DNA of 64,000 nucleotides from Gymnopus androsaceus JB14 (Eukaryota; Basidiomycota; Agaricomycetes; Agaricales; Omphalotaceae): NCBI GenBank assembly GCA_009733575.1, contig ML769512.1, positions 119,112 through 183,111 on the forward strand. Direction: 5' to 3'. The stretch's first letter is position 1. Each line of letters begins with the position of its first letter. The notes beneath the pieces are model-generated. The model saw nothing but the letters and a program-made list of their open reading frames with translations. It was not told the DNA's origin and ran no database searches. The position numbers and the translations under genes were made by a program. This document shows, one piece after another, positions 10,701-22,079 of the stretch.

Positions 10701-11373
10701 CTACAACCAGCCCGCAGCTTTAAGCAAACGTCTCGTATGTGGCGTATCAGGCTTGATCTCCCCGTTTAGAGGTGCAAAGTATTTGCGAAGCTTTCCGTCG
10801 AATTTAACGGGATAGAATAAGCCCTCTTTCTGTGACAGGGATGAAAGGGAGACGTAAGTAAATGAGCAAGTTGAAAGGCCTTTCAAGCATGCGCGCGCGC
10901 GCGCATGCAGGGTAAAGACTCGGAGTCGAGGCTCCTTTATTAGGCGGCGTTAACTTACCTCTCGTGTATTGCCTTTCCGTGTTGTCTCGCTGGATACTCG
11001 GCCGGAATGCCAGTTTCCGCCAGATGTCCGTATCCAGACTGCTTGGCCTGTCTATTGAACAGAATAGAAAAGAGTTAGAAAAGGTGTTTATTACTCTACT
11101 GGCGGTACCGCAGCCCGCTGTCGAAGCTAATTGCGGCAAGAGAACTAAACTCACATGAAAAGTAAATGGCCACGGCTCGTCAAGATCTTCTGGTAATGGT
11201 TCACTAAGCGTCGATTCGCTGTCCCCGCCGTCGCTCCAGGACTCTAGTTCCTCGGGGCTCACAGGTCGCAGCAAGTTCTGAGGCTGATCTGATAGCGATT
11301 CATGAGAATGCGAACGCTTGGATTGCGACTGCGAATTTTTGCGGGATGCAGCTCGAGACGTTATGCTAGGCAT
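10701..11373 (-). CDS. Small basic conserved-looking protein, three exons
   Basis: Exons on the minus strand: 11155-11373, 10959-11051 and 10701-10829, with GTGAGT...AATAG and GTAAGT...CACAG introns, all in phase; 146 residues. Residues 1-72 are Ser-rich and acidic, holding PVSPEELESWSDGGDSEST. The C-terminal part is compact and basic, with VWIRTSGGNWHSGRV, GLFYPVKF, KYFAPLNGEIKPDT and a final AAGWL. This W-x-R...G-x-W-x-x-G-R-V pattern recurs, to my knowledge, in short uncharacterised agaricomycete proteins; the function is unknown. The start at 11373 is preferred over an upstream in-frame ATG because a TATA-like CTATATAT lies at 11441-11448. The second intron holds a Z-DNA-prone palindrome. 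Confidence 0.75.
10887..10908. repeat. 22-bp perfect palindrome, alternating GC
   Basis: GCATGC followed by alternating CG/GC and GCATGC forms a perfect 22-bp palindrome inside intron 2 of the small minus-strand gene. Alternating purine-pyrimidine CG runs favour Z-DNA or a cruciform. Confidence 0.9.
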
Positions 11374-11440
11374 ACTGAAGTGATGGTATGGACGTAAAGA
11401 TGAAGGCGTAAGGGGGATATAAGGAGATGTCTGAATCCCA

Positions 11441-11448
11441 ATATATAG
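11441..11448 (-). promoter_or_regulatory. TATA-like box of the 10701-11373 gene
   Basis: Minus-strand CTATATAT lies about 70 bp before the chosen ATG at 11373. It would fall inside the transcript if the longer start at 11472 were used, so it supports the shorter start. Confidence 0.45.
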
Positions 11449-11473
11449 TAGCAAAAGCGGTTGATCAACCAAG

Positions 11474-13115
11474 TCAATCTGATGCTGTTACGACGGAACT
11501 GAGTACTGCTGTGGCACAGTATTTGAAGAGTTGCTGTGATGGAAAGGTTATATGGGGTGTTGTTAATAAAGCAGTGTTTGAATAGAGGGGGATACCGCAA
11601 GAGTCAAGACTCTTTATACTTGTTCAAAGACCTCGCGGCAACCATGCCGTCCCATCTCCCTTTGTTCTATCATAACAATCAAGCACAATTACTGTGGCAA
11701 AACAACAAAGAAAAATCGTATTAGGAAAGTCTGGAAGCTTGGGCCCCCATTGTGGGCCACATTTACATTTCAATGGGAATAAAATACAATCAATGGCCAG
11801 ATTAATGTATGGTCCAAGAATGGCCAAGTGATATGACAACGTGCCTGAAGCGTGTTTGGCTCTTTTTTTTTTAGACTAGCGCTTTGAATGAGATGGAGAG
11901 ATATCAACAGCTTCGCCTTATAGATCTTTGTTTGATGTAGAATGAAAGATATCTGACAGATCTCTAATAGACAGACTGAGGACTTCGTAGGTACCTGTCT
12001 CAGCTGAATTCGAAGAAAAACATCGGCGACAAATCAATTAATTGTACTTAGAGGCAGAGTTTAAGTTTAAAACGAAGATGAGGATCCAGGTAAATGGCCA
12101 GTGGCCTGGGATTGGTCCCGTGCATTCATCGGTGCTACCACGCCCATAAACGCTCAGTGAGCTGTAGTCTGTACCAGACAGAACCGAGATTCCCTCGGGC
12201 ACCGTTTTAGCGGTCGTTCGAGAGATACTAAGAGGCTCACTCACCAGTGAGTTCAGCAAAACATCAGACAGGATATCGGCAGTATAACTGCACCTGCAAC
12301 AATTTTGATAGGAACTCCCAGGTCCGATATACCACCGCATAGGTTCGCCAGACCTCGTACCTAGGCAAACTCGAATATAGACGATCCGTTGCCTCGCTGT
12401 CAGGTCAGCGAACCGCGAACTTCCCTCCCTCCGTGGTCAAAGCAGGGAATATTGGGTTTTGGAGAACTTTGAGGTGAATGCAGCGGGAAAGCGAACTTTC
12501 AATGTCAAAGCAAAATTTCAATGAGAATCTAGATGGAGAATTCAAAAATTTTCCGACCAAGCATCTTGGCTCAAGCCAGTCTAGCCCAGAACCTACCCTT
12601 CAATGTCACGATACCTGCAAGAAAGGGGCAGTTCTCAGGTCCTGAAGAAGGAGCACTGAACATACTAGAACTCCGAAAATTCTTCACAATGAGGGATATC
12701 CTAATTTGTTGCTGAAGGTTCGCCGTTGTGGCTCGAGGTTCAAGTTGGAGGTTATTGTATGAGTACATTCTTCTCGATTTTCGTGGTTTCTAAGGAAGAG
12801 GCTTTTGATGACCATTTTAAGATGCCCTGGGCGAATGAGATTTCGAAGAGAGCTTGGAAAAAGAGACAAATAAAATCGTTGGCACGGTCCCATTTGGCAA
12901 AGGGACCAAAGTGATACTCTGCCTGTTACCGAGAAAATTTGCTGGCATCAGGGAATGACCTGGTCGTCTCTCATAAACTTTGGTGTGGATGAGTCTGAGA
13001 ACTTTCTAGGCTCATTTCAAGTTAATGCCTAAAAGGGGTATACGAGAAGCGCCCAGTGAGCGCTTCGTCGACTTAACTTATGTAAGTTATAAAATCGCGC
13101 GTTGGAACAACCAGC
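11474..13115. other. Intergenic with possible relic of the neighbouring small gene
   Basis: No intact gene is seen. The minus-strand frame at 12038-12340 ends in a GHWPFTW segment beside acidic, Ser-rich residues, weakly resembling the EPWPFTF end of exon 1 in the gene at 11155-11373. It could be a decayed duplicate, but the match is short. Upstream of 13116 lies a probable promoter for BCP1. Confidence 0.3.
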
Positions 13116-14201
13116 ATGGCCAAAAGAAAAACAGCTCAAAATGAAGCATCCGACTCTGACTCTGATTCAGACGTTGTGAGTCTTGCAAATATCAATCGAC
13201 ATTAACCAACTCTCTTCAGTAGAGCATGATCAATGTCGATTTTGACTTTTTCAATCCAAACCCAAGCGTCGACTATCAAGCAATAAAACACCTCCTCGTC
13301 CAACTATTTCAACGGGATTCAGAGCTATTTCAGCTCCATTCCCTTACCGAGCTCATCTTGAGCCAGCCATCAATCGGTACAACCGTGAAAACCGATGGAG
13401 AGGAAAGCGATCCTTATGCGTTGCTGACGGTTGTTAATATGCATATGCATCAGGTAAATCTCTTTTATTATACATGAATCTAATCTAACCTCTTTACTAG
13501 GAAAATCCCTCCATAAAAGCACTATCTAGCTACTTTCTCCAAAAATCCGCTTCCTCTCCTGCGTTACAAGCATCCCTCCAACAACTCTTTTCTCAGACAG
13601 AAAATCACGTCGGACTTGTTTTGTGTGAACGACTGATCAACATGCCTGTTCAGGTTGTTCCGCATATGTATCGTATGCTGAAGGATGAGTTGGAGGCGAA
13701 GAGTGCGGTGCGTCTTAAACTCATCTCGCTCCTCAACATTCTCATCCCAACTCCAGGGCAATACCTTCAAATTTAGCCATCTAATCATCTTATCACGAAC
13801 ATATCATCTCTCTATGGAAGAAGAGTCATACCTCACGAATATCAAATCTGATTCTGCGTCTGGACCATCCAGTAAAAAGAAAAAGAAGATGAAAAATGCC
13901 ACTGCCAATGCAGGTGCTCCGTCGACGTCTCGACCTGCAGATGGTATATATTCATTTCACCCAGAGGATGAATGTGTTAAGCAGGTACGATTTGCTTCGT
14001 TCCTGTTGACTTTTGCGCTCGCTTCACTAACTTTTGTTATCTCCAGTCATCGACACATACTCTCGACTACCCTTCACCTCTGCTCCACCCGAGCCCCGAG
14101 ACCAGGAATCCTTTGGTCTGGATACCCGTGGTCGCTTGATGCTAGTTCCCTTCGAGAGATTTGGGGAGATGGTGCAGAATATGGGAACGGTGTATGTTTG
14201 A
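13116..14201 (+). pseudogene. BCP1: BCP1/BCCIP family, copy A, frameshifted in exon 5
   Basis: Bcp1 (BCCIP in animals) is a nuclear protein linked to ribosomal-protein uL14 chaperoning and export. Exons: 13116-13175, 13223-13453, 13501-13707, 13757-13984 and 14047 onward. The first four are in phase and show family blocks: acidic N-terminus with SDSDSDSD, VDFDFFNPNP, GTTVKTDGEESDPYALLTVVN, ERLINMPVQVVPHMYRML and YSFHPEDE. In exon 5, after THTLDY, copy A has one C fewer than copy B at about 14071, giving a stop at 14137-14139. Without the deletion the frame would run to about 14201. Bcp1 is essential in yeast, so either another intact copy exists or this base is a sequence error. Confidence 0.8.
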
Positions 14202-14329
14202 GGGTTGGCTGGAGTCGATAGTGGATGGTATGGTTGATGTAAGTATTGACAATCAATAGATATGATCACAACTTCCAACATCTCTGGATCCGTCTGCGTC
14301 TGCACTGATGATCTTCGCTGATACTTACG

Positions 14330-14960
14330 CCGGGGACATGGAACCGTGACACTCCAAGATACCTCTAGCCAATCTCAAACGGCCAGGTCAAAAGCTCTCA
14401 GCCAGATGAATACGCAGAGACCTGAAGAAGTGGATGTTGAGCTGATGCCAGTGTGTAGTATAACACGCATGTTCATTGCATTCATCTCGATGAGACCGGG
14501 AACGAACGAATATCGACTTTGTACCAGGATCATATGAATAAACTGCCCTCACGTCCTGGATGACCATAAGTATTCTGGATCGATTCGACCTAACTGTTGC
14601 TACAGTCATCGTATATGCCTTGCCGTCGCGCTCGGCAACTCAGAGCAACAAAAGGCAGTGGATTATCGAGGAAGCTGATTTTGACGTTATTCGTCAAAGA
14701 TATATCCTGATCGAACACATAGTACCATGATTGATCTGTAGGTCTTCGATTCTCCACTGAATCTGCGTCGTTTTAACTGATCTGTTTTGTAGAACAGGAT
14801 GGTCCTTCAATGTTCAGAAGCTTCAACAACGGGCCTCCGATCACACTAACAATTTGCGGGTACAGCCATCCTTTACGATTTCCCTGCATCATCAAGCACC
14901 GCTCGGTGGAATCTATGCTATAGTAGAGAAGGCCATCGAATAGATATATAGAGTATGTGG
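14330..14960 (+). pseudogene. P450 relic, copy A
   Basis: Shares blocks with the P450 of copy C: the 5' flank with AACTGCCCTCACGT, a remnant of exon 1 near ATCCTGGAT(C)GATTCGAC, the intron CTGATCTGTTTT(G/A)(T/C)AG followed by AACAGGATGGTCCTTCAA, and the last exon near ATCAAGC(A/C)CCGCTCGGTGGAATC. The whole central part, including the heme-binding region, is deleted. No function is left. Confidence 0.75.
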
Positions 14961-15039
14961 AGCAAATTGTGTTTGTAAAAAGAGAGCTCGATGTTACACT
15001 GAGATAGTATTCAAATTACATGGAATTATCATCCTGATT

Positions 15040-15960
15040 TTATTCAATAACCCATCCATAGTGTGCCCACTCGCTCTTTGTCCCCGCTGACAGGCTGATC
15101 CTCTTTTGATCAATAGCACATTCGTGTTTAAGCTCGCCATCAACTAGGACTCTAACGACTCTAACTCGACCAGACAAAGCTCTACTCGAACAGAGCAAGC
15201 CCAGGTATTCGCCCAGGCTTCGTCCCGTATCTTCTACCAATTTAGTGGGTACTACATAGTGTTGGCCATCATAAGGATTGGTGAATGTTGTTCCGCCGCC
15301 AATGATTTCCACAGAAAAGGTGTCTATATTCCATAAAGTTTTGGCATCCGAGTCCGAAGATGGTGATCCCCAAGTGTGCAAGCCCGCTGGTCCTTGTAGT
15401 AGAAATTTCCCGAGCATGCTGAACAAATTTCGCGTGAGGGGAGCGGAACCTCCATCATCCCAAAAGTTGTTCTCGCAATGAGTCCTAAATGAAACGTGGA
15501 GGTTCTTGCATTTCGAGTGTGCAAGGGAGGGAGTCTGAGTAAGTGGTCGAAGGTTTGGGACAATATATGTGCATATGGGAAGCACAACCCATTCCGCCCA
15601 TATCTCCTCCTGGAGAATCCGATATGGTCGATGTTCGAGAATGATAAGATCAAGCTCGAAAGAGACACCGTCCTGCCTGTCAATAGACTCGAGCATCTCT
15701 TCGTAGACTAGTCGGCAGGAGTACATGAGGCCGAAACAGGTACCTCGATTGGGCGGGAGTCGCCATTTCACCCGGTTTGAGAATGGGTAGATTCCTGCCA
15801 CTGGGGCCAAGCTAGAGGCATCTACGTCTACGACATGTGAAGGAAGAGACTCGGGAGGTTTTCCAATGATGGTGAAACGCAAAGCATCATCATAGATCTG
15901 ATCTCGAAGTTCGCGTGCGAGCTGGAGAAACGTAGAAAGGACTATGATGGCGGTGGCCAT
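15040..15960 (-). CDS. Hypothetical protein, 2EXR/F-box-like fungal type
   Basis: Intact single-exon frame of 306 residues. Near the N-terminus is FLQLARELRDQIYDDALR, the L-P-x-E-L-R-D-x-I-Y pattern found at the start of many fungal F-box-like or 2EXR proteins of unknown function. The middle has SCRLVYEEMLESIDRQ, also typical of that group (return to old 'CR' helices after the first motif). The C-terminal half is unremarkable. It is the only intact copy: the homologue at 32046-32977 is frameshifted. The start is the first ATG; a second Met does not occur for a long way. Confidence 0.65.
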   Translation of the reverse strand: MATAIIVLSTFLQLARELRDQIYDDALRFTIIGKPPESLPSHVVDVDASSLAPVAGIYPFSNRVKWRLPPNRGTCFGLMYSCRLVYEEMLESIDRQDGVSFELDLIILEHRPYRILQEEIWAEWVVLPICTYIVPNLRPLTQTPSLAHSKCKNLHVSFRTHCENNFWDDGGSAPLTRNLFSMLGKFLLQGPAGLHTWGSPSSDSDAKTLWNIDTFSVEIIGGGTTFTNPYDGQHYVVPTKLVEDTGRSLGEYLGLLCSSRALSGRVRVVRVLVDGELKHECAIDQKRISLSAGTKSEWAHYGWVIE

Positions 15961-16100
15961 TCTTGTGCGTAAATTTCGAGTGGGAAGTACCAGGAAGGTC
16001 TAGAGAAAACATAGCACGAGGACGCACTGCCATGACTATGATATTCGGTCGTATCAGAAGGTAGCTGGGTAACCGAGTTGCGCCAGTGACTAGTCCAATG

Positions 16101-16534
16101 AATGAATGGGACACTGCCAGGTCTCTTTGAAAAGGAAAGAATAAGCGATAAATGTTCTGTCTACAATCGCCTCAATCACTTCTTGTGGAAGAGATGTCAT
16201 TGTAGACTAAGAGAGCACGGTAGGCTCGAAGGTCGTGGTGTAGACGATTTTTTATTTGAGTCGGTCATCATTGAATATTCAGTACTCGTCCAATATGACG
16301 ACGCCACAGCTGTGAAGTAATTCGACTTAGTATCCTTGTTTGTACACTTTAAGTGTATTGTCGCATTGTACCACCATCGTGCAATGAACACAGTGAACTT
16401 TGTTTCTACGTGCAATGATAACCGTGTATTGTATTATAGGATTTTCAGAAAAAAAATAATGACAACGAAATTGACGAGAATTATGGTTATATCGGGATTG
16501 AACGTAAACCTTAAGACCATCGTCTTTATTAACT
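16101..16534. other. Intergenic; end of copy A at about 16250
   Basis: Sequence to about 16250 still matches copy B (33190-33315), with the shared AGGTCTCTTTGAA and TTCTTGTGGAAG blocks. GTCCAATG at 16093-16100 is the empty target for the 65-bp element inserted in copy B. Nothing coding is seen up to 16534. Confidence 0.6.
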
Positions 16535-18175
16535 CTACTTCGCGGCATGATTATCGTCCTTCATCAGCTCCTCATGTCTCTTCTTCATCACGTCCAGCCC
16601 AGGATCCGCACTCGTATCCTGTTTAGCTTCAGAATCCTTAACAGCCAATGAAGCAGCTTCTTCTTTAAGCATCTTCAGTTCTTCTTCCTCTGAATGAGCT
16701 TGAGAATGTAAATCCCCCATATCTCTTTGGAACTTGTGAAGATCGGTTTCCAAGGCGCTGTGATCACCCGATTTGTAATCCTCTGCTATATCTCTGATAC
16801 GAGTCTTTAACTGGCGTCAGTTAAGGAGGTTAGAAAAATGGATGACATACAGTGAGGGAAGCGAAAGCAGCGGCTGAATGACGAGTGAAAGAAGCGTACA
16901 ATCGAGCGGTACAGAGCTGTGTTAAAGCTTCTTTGAGTTTCTCTTCTTCTGCTTTTTCGTGATAGTGGGAGTAGACAGCGACTCCCTATGGAGCTACATG
17001 ATCAGTGTTTCGTCGACCTTGGTAAGGTAGACTGGCACGTACACCCAAAATACAACCTCCGATAACAAGACCGATCTGTCATCCTCAATTTCATCAGGTT
17101 CAAGGCAAAGGCAGGAATTAAAAGACAAACCAAACCCCTCCTCCTTGATCCCTTTGCCATTTTAGCAGCATCAGCAGCCTTCTTCTCTATAAGTTTTATC
17201 TCTCCCTCCGCTGCTTCAAAGGCCTCGAGGGCAGCATTATGCTGCCGCGTAGCTGCAGCATAATTCCTAGCTGCTTGTTGTTGTACTTGAGTAACCCCAG
17301 GTCGTCGAGCAGCGGCAATCTCATCAAGACCTCTCAAGGCTGTATACGCAGGAGCGTTATTTATCCAAGATGAAAGAGAAAAGAAGCCACTCACTTTCAC
17401 CAATTAGGTTGACATCTCGAAGAGCTGCTCGCCGAAGCAAAGCATGAGTCTCTGCTTCGAACGCAGTTGTCTTGGATACTGGAAAGAAAAAGACGGGAAC
17501 CAAAGTCAGCTACTGACAGTGTTGCTGCTCTAAAGAGACTTACGATTTCCCCATGCCGAAACAAAGCTGAAGCCAATTCGAGAGTCAAAGGTTAGACCAG
17601 CCTCTATGATAATCCTCAATGAGGCTGTGCCGACGTCTTAGCGGGAAGGACTTACTGAGCTTACTAGCACCGCTCACTGAACAAAATGAGTACAGGCGCT
17701 GAGGAATATGAGGAAGAGGAGCTCACAAGCGTAACAAGAACCAATAAAATCAGCCACCATGGTTAGACCGTCATGAAGATCCTTTGGTAAAAGACTCTTC
17801 CATCCCGTCTCAGCCTTGTTTTCATCGATGAGCTGCATCCCACCCAATAGTTCAACAATCTCCGCAAAACTGGCAAAGATGACTGACTTACAGCTTGAAA
17901 CTTCTTCTTCTCCTCTTCGGTCGGCAACTCGGCTTTGCAGATTGCAACCAATTCATCCATCGACTTGAGACCTTTTGCATGCAAAGCGTCTTTGATGGTT
18001 TGAGCAGCGGCATTGGCTAGCTTGAGGAAATTGTCTTGTTGCGTCTCCACACTATAAAAGGGTGTCGCTCAACAGAGCAGACGACAGATCAATAGAAGAC
18101 CTACTCGGTTGAGATGGATTGAATGTTGATGAGGACAAATTGGCAGCGAGCAGAGAGTTGTTCTTTAGAAGGCAT
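16535..18175 (-). CDS. Unknown coiled-coil protein with one central membrane segment
   Basis: Multi-exon minus-strand gene starting at 18175 (MPSKEQLSARCQF) and ending at 16535. Exons read from start to end give a helical N-terminal region (VETQQDNFLKLANAAAQTI, then LPKDLHDGLTMVADFIGSCY), a 21-nt micro-exon near 17675, a region of FDSRIGFSFVSAWGN, an Ala/Gln-rich coiled coil (GVTQVQQQAARNYAAATRQ), one hydrophobic stretch (IGLVIGGCILG) and a charged, Glu/Lys-rich tail. Most phases agree. The join near 17860-17895 does not: GTAAGT to CCAG is only 22 nt, and in-phase alternatives give about 32 nt. I recognise no family; a membrane-associated structural or pore-like role is possible but unproven. 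Confidence 0.6.
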
Positions 18176-19185
18176 GGTGGTGAGGAGACGAGAGGAAACT
18201 GGTGATTAAAGAGAAAGAAGAGGAGAAAGCAGTCACAATAAATAGGAACGATTTCGACAGCCAGTGAAGCACATCGGAAGTGCTGAATCGCGAAAGTCGG
18301 CGAAATTGAAGTGGAAATTCTTCAAACGTTTGTGCCGGGAAAGTTCTAGATGCAACATCTGTGGCGTGACGCGACGCGACGTAGCATGGACGTTCCTTTT
18401 CAGGAACCACCTGACAGTTCCCGGGGCTTCCTGGCAGTTAGAATGTTGACCATCTATTGAGGAGAGCGGACCTTTCAGTACATATCGGGAGCAGAGGACG
18501 ATCCGCTAAAGAATATGGAAAGAAGGTCTATTGTTCCAAGTGCTGAACGTCGGTTGCTTGGAAAGACCGTATCTCTTACTGTCACTCCTACAATCCATTC
18601 ATCGTGTCAGGAACGGGATAAGACGGTGCACCAATGGAATCAAGAGACGGGGCTTGAAGTTCGCCGTCTGTACCGACACTCGGGCCACATCTGCGAGACA
18701 GAAGCCAAGACAAGAGTGGTGAATGGGTGGGAGAGAGGTACCAAGCACCCACCATTCTTTAGGAATTCCGAGTCGTCACTTACTGGAATGTCTTTAAAGG
18801 ATTGCAGAGATGGGTGAAGGTACGGGAGAGCACTGTCGATCGAGGGCCCTGAGAATATTTGCTCCGTTGCCAGAAGCTCCTGCAGAACCCCGCCCGGCCA
18901 GGTGGACCTTGTTTACCTACTATTTTGGCCTAATTTACACTGATTTGGACAATGATTATGACTTTCAATACACCAAATGCATGTTTTTCTGTGAGTTCTG
19001 AACAGTCTTTAGTGCACCGGAGTCTCGAATGGTCCTTTTTCGGTAGTCTCCCCTAGGCAGAGTAATACGATGTTTTCGGGCCGTTATTTCTATCCAGGTA
19101 TGCTTACCTCCAAATCCTCCTCTGGGCCTAATTTCCATAATGAGCAAGATAAGATAAGTCGGCTAAGGTCTAGAGAGAATGTTAA
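18176..19185. other. Intergenic, no supported gene
   Basis: Contains the probable promoter of the minus-strand gene ending at 18175 and several short open frames without motifs. Sequence composition is unremarkable up to the start of the transposon nest. Confidence 0.45.
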
Positions 19186-19345
19186 TTGATAAGGAAAGCA
19201 GTCGACGAGGTTTGGCTGGGGCTTGGCCCCGTGTGGGTGGGCAAAAACTCACTATATTTATACAAAAGTCCGATTGACGCTGGTTAATGACTCGAGTCCA
19301 GGGATGGGAGGGTGGGGTGGGATGAGAGAAATAATATCTCGATAA
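19186..19345. repeat. Dispersed repeat, left part
   Basis: Matches 4560-4740 upstream of RPL19. Its right part reappears at about 20950-21030 (GGATAAGCGCCTATTGGCG), after a 1.6-kb insertion. Confidence 0.65.
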
Positions 19346-20945
19346 GATAGGGAGCAGCCAACCTCGGGCAAGATCACGTGCATCAAGCGTGACTGACCAA
19401 GTATAGGCAAATTTCTAATGAAAATCCTGTAACAATTTGTCCAGGACATGTGCAGAGAATTCATTCCATGGATTCCTACTTATTAGGATAATGATCATTT
19501 GAGTGGTGAAATTTTGATCAAAATGTCAGATTTGGTAGCAAAATTAGATAATTTGCCCCATTTTAATCAATATTTCATACATCTTATGGGACTTGCAAAG
19601 AGATACCGCCAAAATCACATGGAAAATTTCAAAGGTAGTTCCAAGAAAGGATTGGACAAGGTCAAGGAGGCATGTTCACCAAGGAAGAAGAAGAGGAAGC
19701 TTGATACAGATAATCTACATGTAAGTATGTCGCGTTTAATTAATTTACCAGTAACGTCCCGCTTACATGAGACAATCCCCGACTCACTTAGTACACAAAA
19801 CTGTCTAAATTGACATAATTTAGACAATGATTACAAAGTAGAAAAAGCAGATTAAATTGAAGTTATTTGTACACAAAACCAGTACTTTACAACAATCTGC
19901 AGCTAAAGCTCAGCAAGAGATCTGCAGTTATCAAAATTAGTTAAGGCTGAACGTATGCCATGCAGAAAACAGACTTAGCAGTTTTAATGGTATGGCAAAC
20001 ATGAGCAACCGAGCCCACATCATCATTGCAGAGAGGTGAAGTTGAAAAGAAAGTGTCTGCAAAACTGGGGGTGATGTCAAACCAAGATGTAGTACGTACA
20101 GTGTCAAACCACCCATTGTGCACATTAGCAAAGCCTACAAAACCTACGGCGGTGTCGTGATCAATTAGAGCAGAAGCACTGCTAATGCAAACACTGCAAG
20201 AGCCCTCGCAGAAGAAGCTCCAGTATAAGCTAGCAATGAAGTAGGCAACATTTTCTTTGGCAATCATAGAAGGACAAAATATCTTGAATGATAATACAAT
20301 GTCCATTCATTTAGGACAATAAGTCCGGTTGTATTTGTGACCACCATTGCAGTTTGCAAGATGGGGTTTTCAAAAAGATATTGCTTATTGTTTCTTGTTT
20401 GACCAACATTGAATGCTCTCGCAATGCTAACAGAGGGGAAGAAACTGTTTTGTCAGCATGTTGACCTATGCCAATAAGGGCTGTGGTAAAATTGGGTAAA
20501 GATCTGGAGTAAAAGTCACATTTATTTGTTCGATCGTATGGTACAAGGCCCTCCCTCTCACTCCATTTGAGAGTCGGGGATGGTATTGCTTCTAATTGTT
20601 TGACATGTGTAGGAACACAATGAATTTCCTTATGGATGACATGGCGCATGAGTCTGTGCCCTAAATGGCTTGTGTCAATGCTTGCTTTGCATAAATAGTA
20701 CTTATCTACAGTAATTTGACATTTCTCTCTTAATTTCTCTATCAGTTTTTGTTCAGCGCATTCGCACTTTTGGATTCTCACATTTCATTGTATTTAGAAG
20801 AGATCCATGGAAGGGATAAGGAGGGGAAGGTGCTGTTCATATTCTATTGAATTTTAAAGAGAATTTGCCTGTATATGGACATGTGACCATTACAGTGACT
20901 TTGTCATGTGATTTTGCCTGAGGTTGGCTGCTCCCTATCTTATGT
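19346..20945. mobile_element. DNA transposon with about 38-bp inverted ends, degraded
   Basis: The left end at about 19346 (ATAAGATAGGGAGCAGCCAA...) and right end at about 20945 (...TTGGCTGCTCCCTATCTTAT) are inverted copies over about 38 bp; the few mismatches are mainly C/T. The interior has two moderate minus-strand frames (19941-20306 and 20311-20781) with no motif I can name. It splits the dispersed repeat that is whole at 4540-4830. No clean target duplication is evident. Confidence 0.65.
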
Positions 20946-21363
20946 GCAGATGAGTCTGGAATGAGATGGATAAGCGCCTATTGGCGCAATGCTGACTTTC
21001 ATGCCTCTTTATGTTATCCTCTGATAAGCTGACTTAGCCTGGAGCTTTGAGCTTTGAGGCCTACTTTACACTAAAAACAGCCAAGGATTTTGTTAAATCT
21101 GGGATAATCTGGGTCCCAATCTGCACTACTAGTAATTTGAGTGAATTTCTGGGGGAGCTTCTGGAAGCCTGGCATAACATGCATCATCATGATAAACATA
21201 TGGTACATAGAATAACAATTCAATGTGTCAAGGAAGTAGGTAGAGACCATAGAGTAAGTAATAGGCTGGTGCACTATGTTTAATTGGACCTAATGGACCA
21301 ATCCCAATTAGGAAACTCTTAAAAATATAATGGGTAATAAAAAGTCTCCACAAAATTTTGCTT

Positions 21364-22002
21364 CACACCACCAATAATCATACTTCAGCCAAGCTGAAGC
21401 ATAATGGGAAATGAATTATTTCAATCCCTATACAAAGTGTATTTATTCAGAAAAATGTAGAAGTTGTATATTTCATTAGAGCAATGAATAAATTGAATTC
21501 TGACATTCTGAATTGAGAACTTTATATAGATGTGCAAAAGAGAAGCTTTCAATTGGACTCTGGAAACAATAGATTCAATGTGGACTTGAAAGCCCTGCTT
21601 TCACAAAAAGAGTGAAAGTAATTGTTTCAAAGAATAATTCAATTTTCCACTGAAATATTGCCTTTTGCTGTGCGGTTTGGCAGTGGCCCGGATCAGCCCA
21701 AGCATCGAAGTATTTTCTTTTGGGAACCAGCTGAAAGGTTCTTCAAAATAGTTGCTTTCAATCTTATTGTGATGTAAAAGTATTCAGTCCACATCAAAAC
21801 TATCATTTTTAGAGCTCAATTGAAAGTGCTCTTTCGGAAGTCTGTTGAAAATTCAGAATTCAGAGGGTCTAGATGTAATTCCTTCATAAGTTCATTGAAA
21901 TATTTATATACTTGTATGAAAAAGTACATTTATCTTATGCACTGAAATAATTCATTTCTCACAGTACTTCAGCCTGGCTGAAGTATAATCATTGGCAGTG
22001 TG
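21364..22002. mobile_element. 639-bp TIR element, 3-bp target duplication CTT
   Basis: Ends are CACACCACCAATAATCAT... and ...ATCATTGGCAGTGTG, inverted over roughly 75 bp with mismatches, with an internal palindrome CTTCAGCC(A)RGCTGAAG at each end. CTT lies on both sides (21361-21363 and 22003-22005). The uninterrupted site is present at about 27222-27235 in a second copy of the host repeat. No transposase is present. CACA ends with a 3-bp duplication resemble CACTA-type elements; that class is an inference. Confidence 0.75.
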
Positions 22003-22079
22003 CTTCCACTTTCCCAAGCCCTCTATTGAGGTATCTCATATTACAGCCTCATAGAGGGATTGGTTACCAAGCTAACAAT

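Larger units (their letters stand above)
13540..16250. repeat. Segmental duplication copy A
   Basis: This segment is matched by 30470-33320 (copy B) and in part by 33418-36600 (copy C). The order BCP1 - P450 - minus-strand hypothetical is conserved between A and B, and identity is high over BCP1 exons 3-5 and the hypothetical gene. Copy B starts abruptly within BCP1 exon 3. Copies A and B are now separated by a hypothetical gene and about 11 kb of transposons. Confidence 0.85.

Noticed and set aside
10804..11472. 222-residue single frame as the protein of the small minus-strand gene
   Set aside because: It reads through both introns; the spliced model keeps conserved-looking sequence on both sides and has canonical splice sites in phase.
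16336..16626. 96-residue plus-strand frame
   Set aside because: It overlaps the 3' exon of the minus-strand coiled-coil gene and shows no motif.
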